Translations under genes and position numbers: made by a program
In this document: positions 11,750 to 20,152 of the stretch, one piece after another
Layout: the number at the start of each line of letters is the position of its first letter
Numbering within the stretch: the first letter of the stretch is position 1
The notes under the pieces: generated by a model
Told to the model about the DNA's origin: nothing
Databases searched by the model: none
What the model saw: only the letters and a program-made list of their open reading frames with translations
Assembly: GCA_028554795.2 (NCBI GenBank)
Contig: CM068824.1
Location: 158,608,289 to 158,672,288, forward strand
Reading direction: 5' to 3'
Origin: Sinohyriopsis cumingii
Taxonomy: Eukaryota > Mollusca > Bivalvia > Unionida > Unionidae
Length of the DNA stretch: 64,000 bases

Positions 11750-13325
11750 GAAGCTAGAGTTATTGCTTATGAGATCCCTCGTAAATGTAAGAGAGGCGAT
11801 TGTCAGGTGTGCTTGGATACTAATGCAGCAGTGCTTGGATACTAATGCAAGAGAAACAACTATACGAAGGCTATTGTCCGTAGAGTTTCCAAGCGGTCCG
11901 ATAAGACTGCTGTAGAGAGGGAGTAGACCATGACTCCAACAGTAACGCCGAAAAAGCGAGTCCAGTTGGTTAGGCATTTGGAGTATGGAACAACTAAGAG
12001 AGTTCAACAGAATGACCCTGATTAGTGTTGAAATTTAAGGAATACGGGGCTGAAAATCCCATTTCCTCTGAAGTATTTGGGGAGAGGCAGAGGTTTGTAG
12101 GTCCACAATGGCGTGTTATATAAGCATGGGGGATCACTCATAGTACCCAGTTTCGGTACTTGGAGACCTAACGGAGATAAGATGCCACATTTTAAAGAAT
12201 ATACATGAGTGTAGGACTGAAGAGCTAATAATGTGAATGCGGTTAGGCAGAGGTTTTAGTGACCTGATCAAATGGATGACGTGGCATGATGGTTCCAGAT
12301 GTTTGATCCGTGTGTATGTGCTACATTCGGACCATGCTGCAAGCCAGCTCCTTTGCAGGGAATAAGAACTGGTTATCTTTTGGAACGAATTGCTCCAAGA
12401 CTCTTTCTTCAGCCTCAAATTAAAGACAACACCTGCGGAGGCATTGCTTCCAGCTCTCTGAACTCCAGTTCCGGTGGGAGCACCTGCTCCAAGACTTATT
12501 CAGTTAAACTTAATATTTTCTCGTGCAAGACGTGTAACTTCCTGTTCATCTTCGACTATCACTTCTTCTACTGGCATGCAGGAGCAGCCATAGAACAGCT
12601 GCCAACAACTGGTGCCCTAGGCGAACCACACCGCTGGCCCCACCCCGATAATTTTTCCTCAAATGTGGTGCCCCATTTAACCTCACGTCCTAGACAACCG
12701 CTTATTTCGGTAATCATTTAACTGGTTTGTTTCCTTCACGTAGGAAACTGGAGATCTGATTTTAATCGGACTGTTTTTCGACCGGTCCAGCACTGGTTCC
12801 TTGTGTCTGTTTGCTAGTGTCGATCCTGTTTCGCATTGTCGCCATTGTGTGGCCTTATATTCGACTTTTTTGTCAAAAAGTTACTGAACACAAGACGCTA
12901 TAATCGTGTGTGGTGTATAACATGGTAAGCATTCCAGCGCAGTTCCATTTATTCCATTTTTTTGCACATACAAAATATATATGCTGTCCTTATTTTTCTC
13001 AAAAGTTTTATCTCCATCTATCAATACCAGACTATTCATTGTAATCATTTACTAATTATTTTCTTTAAATAAACCTCACGTTTATTTTACTGGAATTTAA
13101 GTTTTGCTGTTTATTTTCATTAGGTAGTAACTTTAACGAAATGAGCTATCATTGTTTTCTTCTCTGTTGTTCTACTGTTCACACTTTATTGTCTTTCTTC
13201 ATATCACCGAATACCCTTGTTAATAAAAATGAACATACGTGTCAGAATATATGAAATACATCCGCCGTGTGTCCGTCCTTTGTCAACAAAGTTTATCGAC
13301 GTGCATCAGTACCCCCACCCCCATA
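11750..13325. other. Gene-free host DNA with probable retrotransposon debris
   Basis: I recognise no gene. A 140-codon plus-strand ORF at 12299-12721 has no recognisable motif and may be leftover gypsy or long-terminal-repeat sequence. Confidence 0.35.
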
Positions 13326-13490
13326 CAGTGCCACAGTGCTGGATTTAGACATAGCGAGGCCCAAAGCTATGGGAAGCTGTAGAGGCCCTATTTGGTATAA
13401 AATAAATTTGAGAGGCCCCTTCAGACTGTGAGTTCAGACTTTGAGGCCCTAGGCTGTAGATTGTTTGGCATATACCTAAATCCGGCACTG
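13326..13490. mobile_element. hAT-type MITE with 8-bp target-site duplication
   Basis: The ends are inverted: CAGTGCCACAGTGCTGGATTT at the left and CTAAATCCGGCACTG at the right. The 8-bp direct repeat CCCCCATA lies immediately outside both ends (13318-13325 and 13491-13498). CAGTG termini with 8-bp duplications are typical of hAT elements. No coding capacity. Confidence 0.85.
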
Positions 13491-13498
13491 CCCCCATA

Positions 13499-15261
13499 CC
13501 ATAGACATATATAACACGTTATATCTCAACCCTCACACACAAAACAATCACGTCAACTGCTTAATGAGGTGCGAAAACCAGAGAAAGCCCTTATTAAGTT
13601 TTGTGAATTGACCGGTTGCAGGGCCAACAAGACAATAAGAAAATCACCTGTCTGGCAAGTTAAGCAGAAACTACGCAAACTTGTTTAAAGGTAATCAGTA
13701 TACAGAAAGTATGTGCAATGTTCATTGGATTTTTCCGTGCAAAGAGTACTATCAGGAGTCGCAAGCACTTGCGAAATTGTTACAGATAATGGCTGTAGCT
13801 GGCTGGAACTTTCGGGTGTTGGTGGCGTCAAATCAGTTGGGCACTGGTGCTGGACTGGGCGTTGGTGGCGTTAGGTTAGTTGAATTGTGGTCAAATGGAA
13901 ACTGGATCACTGGTGCTGAACTAGGTGCCGACAAGGTATTTGTTACACTTGCCGGAATCGTCTGGAAAGTTGACACTGGTGGGCAAATTGTCACTGGCGA
14001 TGTGTAGATAGCTGTTGGACCATCCAAAAGAAGAAAAATTGATGGAATCAAGGATCTGTTTTGTGAATAGGGTGGCGCTGTCGCTGATCTCGGCAAGGCG
14101 GCTGCTTCTGGTGTTGATGTGGCATAACTGGTCGGCGTGAAGTGTGCTGTTCGCAATAATTTCGATTCGAGTCTGTTCCCTAAATCATAATTATGCAGAG
14201 TGACACCTTTATTCATGATATTCGTCCACCAGTTGTCATGTCTTCACAGCTTGTTATAAACATTGTTTTCATAACTTTTCAATGTTATTCCCATAGTCAG
14301 AGTGAGAGAGGAAGACAGAGGCAGAGAGTTAAGGCTTGCTAAAAGGAGGTGTCACTCATAACTGTGTAGATATGCCTACATCTAAGGAAATACGGCGAAA
14401 CGAGAGGTACCGGAACGACTGTAAGAAAAACAAGCCCTCTTGGTTCTCGATGAATGAAGCGAATTCGTCATTTACAATAAACAATAGTATAAATTTAAAT
14501 GAATATAATTTTTTTTAAACAATTCAACTTTCTAATTATAATACATAACAGAAAAAGAATGTACAACAATTTTGCAATATGTCGAGCCTAGACTGAATTA
14601 TTACCATTGAAATCTTGAACATTAGTAGTCCCTATATTCCAAAGAATGTCTACAAAAGCAGACAGATGCTTACCTGTAGGAAAAACAACCCCTCTTGATT
14701 CTCGACGAATGAACTGATTTGCGCCAAGATTGTTCTCGCTTTATACGCGATTTTGGACGTATCCTCAGGCTAAATATGAACAGTCGTCTAGCTACTTTTT
14801 ACGTTCATTCGTCTCGAATCAGAAAGAGGCCTGATATTCTCTGTGTCTGTGTACTTCATCAGACATAAAATCTTCTGTAAGACCTTATTTTCTTAAAGAA
14901 ACCACGTGAAACTGTTCTGATATACTCAGCACAAATGAATTTGGCTTGCTCAGCACACCTTGCTACTGAGTCTAAATCAGCTGACTTATCATACAAGAGA
15001 ACTGTGTTAAACTGTTCAAGGGTTTTTTAATTTAACATAAAAGCACCACAATCTTCATTAAAATAATACACATTTGTATTACAGGAATAAAAAAAAATTG
15101 CTTTTAGTACAATTTACTGAAAAATTCTATCCTAATAAGTTTACTCAAAAATTCTACCCTAACAGACAAATATTTTCTTCTTTTGGTTGCGAAAATACCA
15201 TACAAAGTGGGTTTACATGAAAACATTTCTTTTCCGTATTACGCACACGATATACCAATCC
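13499..15261. other. Gene-free host DNA
   Basis: No supported gene. A 127-codon minus-strand frame at 13833-14216, rich in Pro, Thr and Ser, has no recognisable domain. Related blocks reading CCCTCTTGGTTCTCGA near 14432 and CCCCTCTTGATTCTCGA near 14690 show a diverged internal duplication. Confidence 0.4.
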
Positions 15262-16119
15262 TTCCCGCAGGTGCTTGACGGGAGCTTGATGTTGAAAAAA
15301 AGCCATAATCTAACAGGAAAAAAAAAAAATCATACCGAGTGACAACATTACCTCAGTTTACCCATATGACCCGTTCTGACATAGGACCCTATCTATCATA
15401 TATAAAAGAGAGAGGGTAAGTAACTTCCAAAACCTTCGTCACTTATTTTACTCCTAAGATATTTTTCTATTCACAAAGCAATCATTGACTTTTCTGCATT
15501 GCATCAAACTGAAGCTACGGGCACCGAACGAACGAATTGCGCGAATTTTGCCTGCCGGACAAAGTTACGCTCCTGTGCAACGTGGCATAGATTATGGTCG
15601 TGTGTCTTAAAAGACGGAAATAGCAGAAGGAGATCGAGGGTGAGGTGTGGAACGAAGGTTTTGAAAGTTACTATAACATTGTCTCCTAGGGTATTATTGC
15701 TAATTTCGTAGGAGGACGTACAATTTAAATTTTTAAATAGATGGATATACAGCCTCGAGCCCCAGTCAACAATGCCTACGGTCTATGTGGATAACATATA
15801 AAACTTACAAAGTTAGGAATAACAATTTAATAACAGGTCTAAATATTCAAACAACACAAGTACATTTCCACAATTTCTCCACTCGGTCGATCTATTTAAT
15901 CTGCAAATTTCATCATTTGATGTGCAGCGTGAGAGTGTTTCCTCCTACTACTTTCCTCATCTGTAGTATTTTCCTTTGCGTCCCTCGACTAAGTCCTTCA
16001 CCTTCCACATCCTCCACTTCCGTTCTCCAGTCTGCCTTCAAACTTTTGCCTCTGTTATTCTGTCCGATCCAGTGACCTCTATAACAACTTCTCCCTTCTT
16101 CGTCACCTATGGGTGGCAC

Positions 16120-16277
16120 CAGTGCCGGATTACCAAATAGGCAGAGTAAACACCGGCCTAGGGGCCCCGCGACAACGGATCAAAATAATATTGATAAAAC
16201 GTATTAGGAGATAATTTCCGAGGGACCCCCAAGATTTCGACTCCCTAAGGGCCTCCACAGGGTTTAGTCCGGCACTG
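16120..16277. mobile_element. hAT-type MITE with perfect 8-bp target-site duplication
   Basis: Starts CAGTGCCGGATTA and ends TAGTCCGGCACTG (inverted). It is flanked by the identical 8-mer GGTGGCAC at 16112-16119 and 16278-16285. Same broad family as the element at 13326-13490. No coding capacity. Confidence 0.92.
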
Positions 16278-16433
16278 GGTGGCACTCGGTCCAACCCGAA
16301 CAACTATAAACAGCACCGAAAGCTTCTCTTTAAGAAGCTTTTCATGTCTGAATTCCCGCTCTCCCTTTTATGAATAACATGCTTTCGGAGTACCCTCTTA
16401 GAATTCACTCCCTAACTTACTAGACCTCTGCTT

Positions 16434-16600
16434 CGGTCATAATACTGGCGAGTACTGAAGTGATCGTAAAGTGACATGTAGAGTAAGGGTCTACTTCGGA
16501 CAGATGCCCCGCCTATATTTCCCTAACTCAGCCCTGATTTGATACTTGGTCTCTTTGACCTGTAGTCTGCCAAGTTTCTCATTCGCATGTCAATTTCTTT
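16434..16600 (+). repeat. Direct repeat, copy 1 of 2 (167 bp)
   Basis: Nearly identical to 17570-17736. Both begin CGGTCATAATACTGGCGAG and end GCATGTCAATTTCTTT. Copy 2 ends only 38 bases before the target duplication of element A. Confidence 0.93.
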
Positions 16601-17267
16601 CTCCCGCGGATCTGCCGTAGCTTGGGTGTGAATAAACAACATTTTCCGGTTTTACCAGTTACTTCGTCCCTTTGAAGATAGCCACCCCTTTGTTCCCTCC
16701 AGTGTCGATCCAAGCCGCAATCTTATGCAACAAAGGTCAGTCGCCAATGTCGTGGTGACATTCTCTCCCCCCCCCCCACGTAAGTCGTTTACATGAGGGC
16801 TGTGTTCGCAACGTGACAGTTACTTACCTTGTCTCTCTTTTATAGTATAAAAGACAGGGTCCTATGCTAGAACAGGTCATGGGGGTAATATGAGGTAATA
16901 TTGCACTCGGTATGATTGTTTCCTTCTGATTATTACTCTAATTTTCAACATCGAACTCGGGTCGAGCACCAGTGATCCCTCCATATAATGTACTTCCCAT
17001 GCGGGAATATAAGGGTGGCCCATTTTACAATACAGACCTCTCTATTTAGATCTCTACAATATAATTAGTTATATGTTACTGAGATCTCTAAGTCAGTTAG
17101 AGACTTCAATATTTGTCTCATTTGTTGACCTCTATAAATGAATCGCAGGCCTCTATAATATAAGTAGAAAGCTCGGTAATAGAATTAGAGTGGTCTGCAA
17201 AAGAATTAGAGCCATAATTCAGCGTAAAGCACCGTGTTAAGGTCGAATAATAATTTCTCCTTCCATA

Positions 17268-17270
<3 letters not shown>

Positions 17271-17300
<30 letters not shown>
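17271..17300. repeat. (GT)n microsatellite
   Basis: About 30 bases of GT dinucleotide repeat. Confidence 0.95.
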
Positions 17301-17301
<1 letters not shown>

Positions 17302-17343
17302 TTTGGATTTTTAACGTAGCTTTAAAAAAAATTTTCAGTCATA

Positions 17344-17554
17344 AGTCTGCTGTGTGGCAGTTTATAGTGATGTCTAGCACTGGTGCATCATACCGCAGAC
17401 ATGTAGCATGATGTCCAACCCAGTCATATTATGAGTGCCAAGCGAGGCAGCTGTTAGTACCATTTTTGTAAGTTTTTGGTATTACTCAGCCGGGGATGGA
17501 ACCCACGACCTCCCGCATCCGAGGCGGACGCTCTAACTACTGGGCCACCGGAGC
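17344..17554 (-). mobile_element. tRNA-derived SINE, second copy
   Basis: Reverse-strand copy of the SINE at 10056-10313. On the minus strand it begins GCTCCGGTGGCCCAGTAGT, carries a B box (GGGTTCCATCCC) and shares the CTGCCTCGCTTGGC and CACTATAAACTGCCACAC body blocks. Confidence 0.85.
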
Positions 17555-17569
17555 GGTTCCCAGACAGTC

Positions 17570-17736
17570 CGGTCATAATACTGGCGAGTACTGAAGTGAT
17601 CGTAAAATGACATGTAGAGTAAGGGTCTACTTCGGACAGGTGCCCCGCCTATACTTCCCTAACTCAGCCCTGATTTGATACTTGGTCTCTTTGACCTGTA
17701 GTCTGCCAAGTTTCTCACGCGCATGTCAATTTCTTT
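17570..17736 (+). repeat. Direct repeat, copy 2 of 2 (167 bp)
   Basis: Same sequence as 16434-16600 with a handful of substitutions. It lies directly upstream of the element A insertion site. Confidence 0.93.
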
Positions 17737-17774
17737 AACGCCGCGCAGACAGAGCAAAGGCAATACAAAGACGG

Positions 17775-17781
17775 CACATCG
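17775..17781 (+). repeat. Target-site duplication of element A, left
   Basis: CACATCG abuts the left terminal inverted repeat and recurs at 32950-32956 beyond the right one. Polintons typically make 6-bp duplications; the seventh base may be chance or part of the terminus. Confidence 0.85.
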
Positions 17782-18014
17782 AGCAGCAGGGAAGTTTAAC
17801 AGACCTTCGTGTACAGACCAAATAAACCTTCCTACGCGAACTTTCTCCGTAGAAGCCTCAGAAATAAAAAATAAAGCCTTCTACGGGAGCTAATTTTCAT
17901 GCATTTCAGACCGGATGCATCGGTTGGTCGCGCCGGTGTGTTAGTAAATATAGCGTTCGAGACAGGAAAAATAAATGTCAGGGAATAATTTTTTGTGTTA
18001 ATTTTTTTGTTGCA
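17782..18014 (+). repeat. Element A left terminal inverted repeat
   Basis: 233 bases, close to the reverse complement of 32717-32949 with scattered substitutions. The inner boundary (GTTGCA) lies 16 bases from the stop codon of the ATPase gene, so the element is very compact. Confidence 0.93.
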
Positions 18015-18030
18015 TGGTTGGGCTGATTTT

Positions 18031-18681
18031 TCATGAATAAATTTGATCAAGACCGATTCGATACCGACTGCGTGGATCGTGAAGATTTATCGTGATGAAA
18101 CCGTGTGGCGTTGCCTGAGCGCGGCTGAACAAATTTTTAATTTTTTTTATATCCATGTCGCCGTTGCACCAGGTCTGATGAATATTTCTCAGCGTGTGCG
18201 TGTCCACGCCATTGAATACCGATAAAATATTACAATTGTCCCTAATCACCTTTGGAATCTGCGTATATCTCTGTGTTACGTAAATAACATCGGTATTCTT
18301 GTGTCTGCCACGCGAGAATATCCTAGCCGGGTTGGTCTGCTTGTCCAGCATAACGTCATCGAAAACAACAAGATTATTAATATCGCCGTCCAAATTCTAC
18401 ACAGATGGAGCTTCATTGATGTCTGTGATAAATTCGATTGTACCCTCATCGGTATTGTCACTGAATTCCTTTAGCACTTGATAACAACGTTGATCGTCAA
18501 CGGATGGTGCAACCAAATACAATTTGTCCCATTTTAGCCATCGCATGATCAAATTCAATAACAACTGTGTCTTACCAGATCCAGATGGACCAATGATTAT
18601 CATTCTAATCGAATTCGGTAATACCGCATGATGTTTCACCTGCTCGCGTCGTTTCGTGGCTGAAAAATCAATTACATTCAT
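18031..18681 (-). pseudogene. FtsK/HerA-type (A32-like) genome-packaging ATPase, broken by a stop codon (copy A)
   Basis: This enzyme would power DNA packaging into the capsid. The frame starts at the ATG at 18681. It has a Walker A motif GPSGSGKT at about codons 30-37 and a Walker B-like LVVFDDV near codon 105, then the SRGRHKNTDVIYVTQ region typical of Polinton ATPases. An in-frame TAG at 18397-18399 (codon 95) separates the two Walker motifs, so the protein would be truncated. The reading frame is otherwise unbroken. Its start lies 13 bases from the divergent zinc-ribbon gene. In copy B only the first 25 codons are inside the window. Confidence 0.87.
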
Positions 18682-18694
18682 GTTAATAAAATAC

Positions 18695-18868
18695 ATGGAT
18701 CTATATTGTGTTAAGTGCCGCACGCACACAGCTACGATAAATCCAACCGAAATCGTTACACGCAATAACAGGAACGCAATTGCAGGAGAATGCGAAGTTT
18801 GCAAGACACGCAAGTTTAGATTTGTAAAAATAAAACTAGAACCGGAGGAGACATTGCCGCCTCCATGA
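18695..18868 (+). CDS. Small zinc-ribbon protein, DUF5679-like (copy A)
   Basis: 57 residues. Two Cys pairs (CVKC at about residues 5-8 and CEVC at about 35-38) bracket a basic segment with Thr-Arg-Asn-Asn-Arg-Asn-Ala. This fits the DUF5679 zinc-ribbon family seen in many large DNA viruses, whose function is unknown. I chose the ATG at 18695 because copy B has the same start and both lie 13 bases from the divergent ATPase start. The last codons overlap the phospholipase gene as ATGA, which suggests coupled expression. Confidence 0.75.
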   Translation: MDLYCVKCRTHTATINPTEIVTRNNRNAIAGECEVCKTRKFRFVKIKLEPEETLPPP

Positions 18869-19200
18869 AAAATCTACCTGGGCTGCCCTGGGCGAAATAT
18901 CCCGGAGAGAAGCATCTACCAGGGTACAATTATTGTGGACCCGGAACGAGGCTCGATATCAGACTCGACGATAATGACCAACCAAAGCAAGGTGAAGATC
19001 CGGTAAACGCAATCGATAAAGCTTGTTACTATCACGATCTCGCATATCGCAGCGGAGATTTACAACAAAGACATCTCGCTGATATCAAGCTAATTCACGC
19101 ACTAGACGCGATTCCTGATAAAAGTTTCAAAGAAAAATTGGCATCCTGGTTGATAAAAGGCGCGATGAAAGGTAAATTAGTATTCGGTGCTGGTAAATAA
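18865..19200 (+). CDS. Parvovirus-type phospholipase A2 (copy A)
   Basis: 111 residues. It has the calcium-loop motif YCGPGT at residues 23-28 and the catalytic His-Asp pair in ACYYHDLAY (H57, D58), the arrangement of the PLA2 domain in parvovirus capsid proteins. There that activity opens endosomal membranes during entry. Here it is a free-standing gene, not part of a capsid protein. The C-terminal third is basic with a weak amphipathic helix (FKEKLASWLIKGAMKGK). It overlaps the zinc-ribbon gene by four bases and is followed one base later by the integrase. The frame is intact in both copies. The role in this element is inferred from the parvovirus domain. Confidence 0.88.
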   Translation: MKNLPGLPWAKYPGEKHLPGYNYCGPGTRLDIRLDDNDQPKQGEDPVNAIDKACYYHDLAYRSGDLQQRHLADIKLIHALDAIPDKSFKEKLASWLIKGAMKGKLVFGAGK

Positions 19201-19201
19201 T

Positions 19202-20152
19202 ATGGAACAAATATATTATTCTCCGCGAGGATTCTGGCGAGGAAAATCAGCGATTGCCAAACTCGCTAAAGCCGCTAAAGTAAAACAATCCGTCGCTGAA
19301 TCGTGGTTATCAAAACAGGCAATTTGGCAAATATATCTTCCTCCACCTAAGAAAATACCATACTCGAGTTTCACTGTCAGCGTCCCTAATGAGGTCCATC
19401 AGGCGGATCTAATGTTTCTTCCTCACGATACCGTTGACGGAGTCACGTACAAATATGTCCTGACAATCGTTGATATCGCTAGCAGGTATAAAGAAGCCGA
19501 GCCGTTATCGAATAAAACAGCAACGGAAATTGCAAAGGCATTTGGCGAAATTTATTCACGATCCCCGTTGACATGGCCGAATCTTCTCCAGGTTGATCCA
19601 GGTCGAGAATTTCTTGGCGCGGTTACTTCGTTGATGAAAAAGAACAACGTGAAAATCCGTCGCGGTATTGTAGGTGTTCATCACAATCAAGCTATCGTCG
19701 AAAGATTCAACAAAACGCTCGCAGAACGATTATTTGGATACCAATACGCGCGTGAATTTATTCAAGATAATCGATCTCACGATTGGGTATCAAGATTGCC
19801 TCATGTGATTAACGCGCTAAATAACGAAGTAACTCGAACGATAGCAATGAAACCCGCAATTGCAATTACAAAATCGAATATACCCCTAAAGCGAGATTCC
19901 ACAATTCAGCCTGTACTAGGTAGTGTCACAGTCAGGTATTTATATAAAGAAGGCGAGGCTGAAGGAGGCAGAAAAAGAGCAACCGACCCAACCTGGAGCG
20001 TTACAACTCACAAAATATCCGCCGTAACAAGATCGTCAGGAAGACCAGCGATTTATATCCTAGATTCGTTAGCGCCACAACGCGGATTTACCAAAGAAGA
20101 ATTACAAATAGTACCAGAAGATACTCAACTACCGCCAGCGTCACTGATGTAA
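19202..20152 (+). CDS. Retrovirus-type DDE integrase (rve) (copy A)
   Basis: 316 residues from the ATG at 19202. The catalytic triad is D69 (HQADLMF), D132 (VDPGREF) and E167 (AIVERFNKTL), giving D-x62-D-x34-E as expected for retroviral and Polinton integrases. An N-terminal helical region precedes the core (residues 1-50) and a basic C-terminal domain follows (about 220-316). I see no chromodomain, unlike the integrase of element C. It would insert the linear element using the terminal inverted repeats and make the flanking duplication. Its last 28 bases overlap the end of the convergent polymerase-helicase gene. Confidence 0.92.
   Translation: MEQIYYSPRGFWRGKSAIAKLAKAAKVKQSVAESWLSKQAIWQIYLPPPKKIPYSSFTVSVPNEVHQADLMFLPHDTVDGVTYKYVLTIVDIASRYKEAEPLSNKTATEIAKAFGEIYSRSPLTWPNLLQVDPGREFLGAVTSLMKKNNVKIRRGIVGVHHNQAIVERFNKTLAERLFGYQYAREFIQDNRSHDWVSRLPHVINALNNEVTRTIAMKPAIAITKSNIPLKRDSTIQPVLGSVTVRYLYKEGEAEGGRKRATDPTWSVTTHKISAVTRSSGRPAIYILDSLAPQRGFTKEELQIVPEDTQLPPASLM

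Larger units (their letters stand above)
15262..17007. mobile_element. Candidate foldback-type element with about 165-190-bp inverted arms
   Basis: The arm at 15262-15426 is the diverged reverse complement of 16818-17007. Shared blocks include AGTTACTTACC, GGGTCCTATG, TGAGGTAAT, CACTCGGTATGATT and GATGTTGAAAA. The interior (about 1.4 kb) has no gene but contains a later hAT MITE (16120-16277) and the first copy of a 167-bp direct repeat. It may be a non-autonomous DNA transposon or a local inverted duplication. Confidence 0.6.

Noticed and set aside
13833-14216. 127-codon Pro/Thr/Ser-rich minus-strand ORF
   Set aside because: Low complexity, no domain, no promoter or splice evidence.
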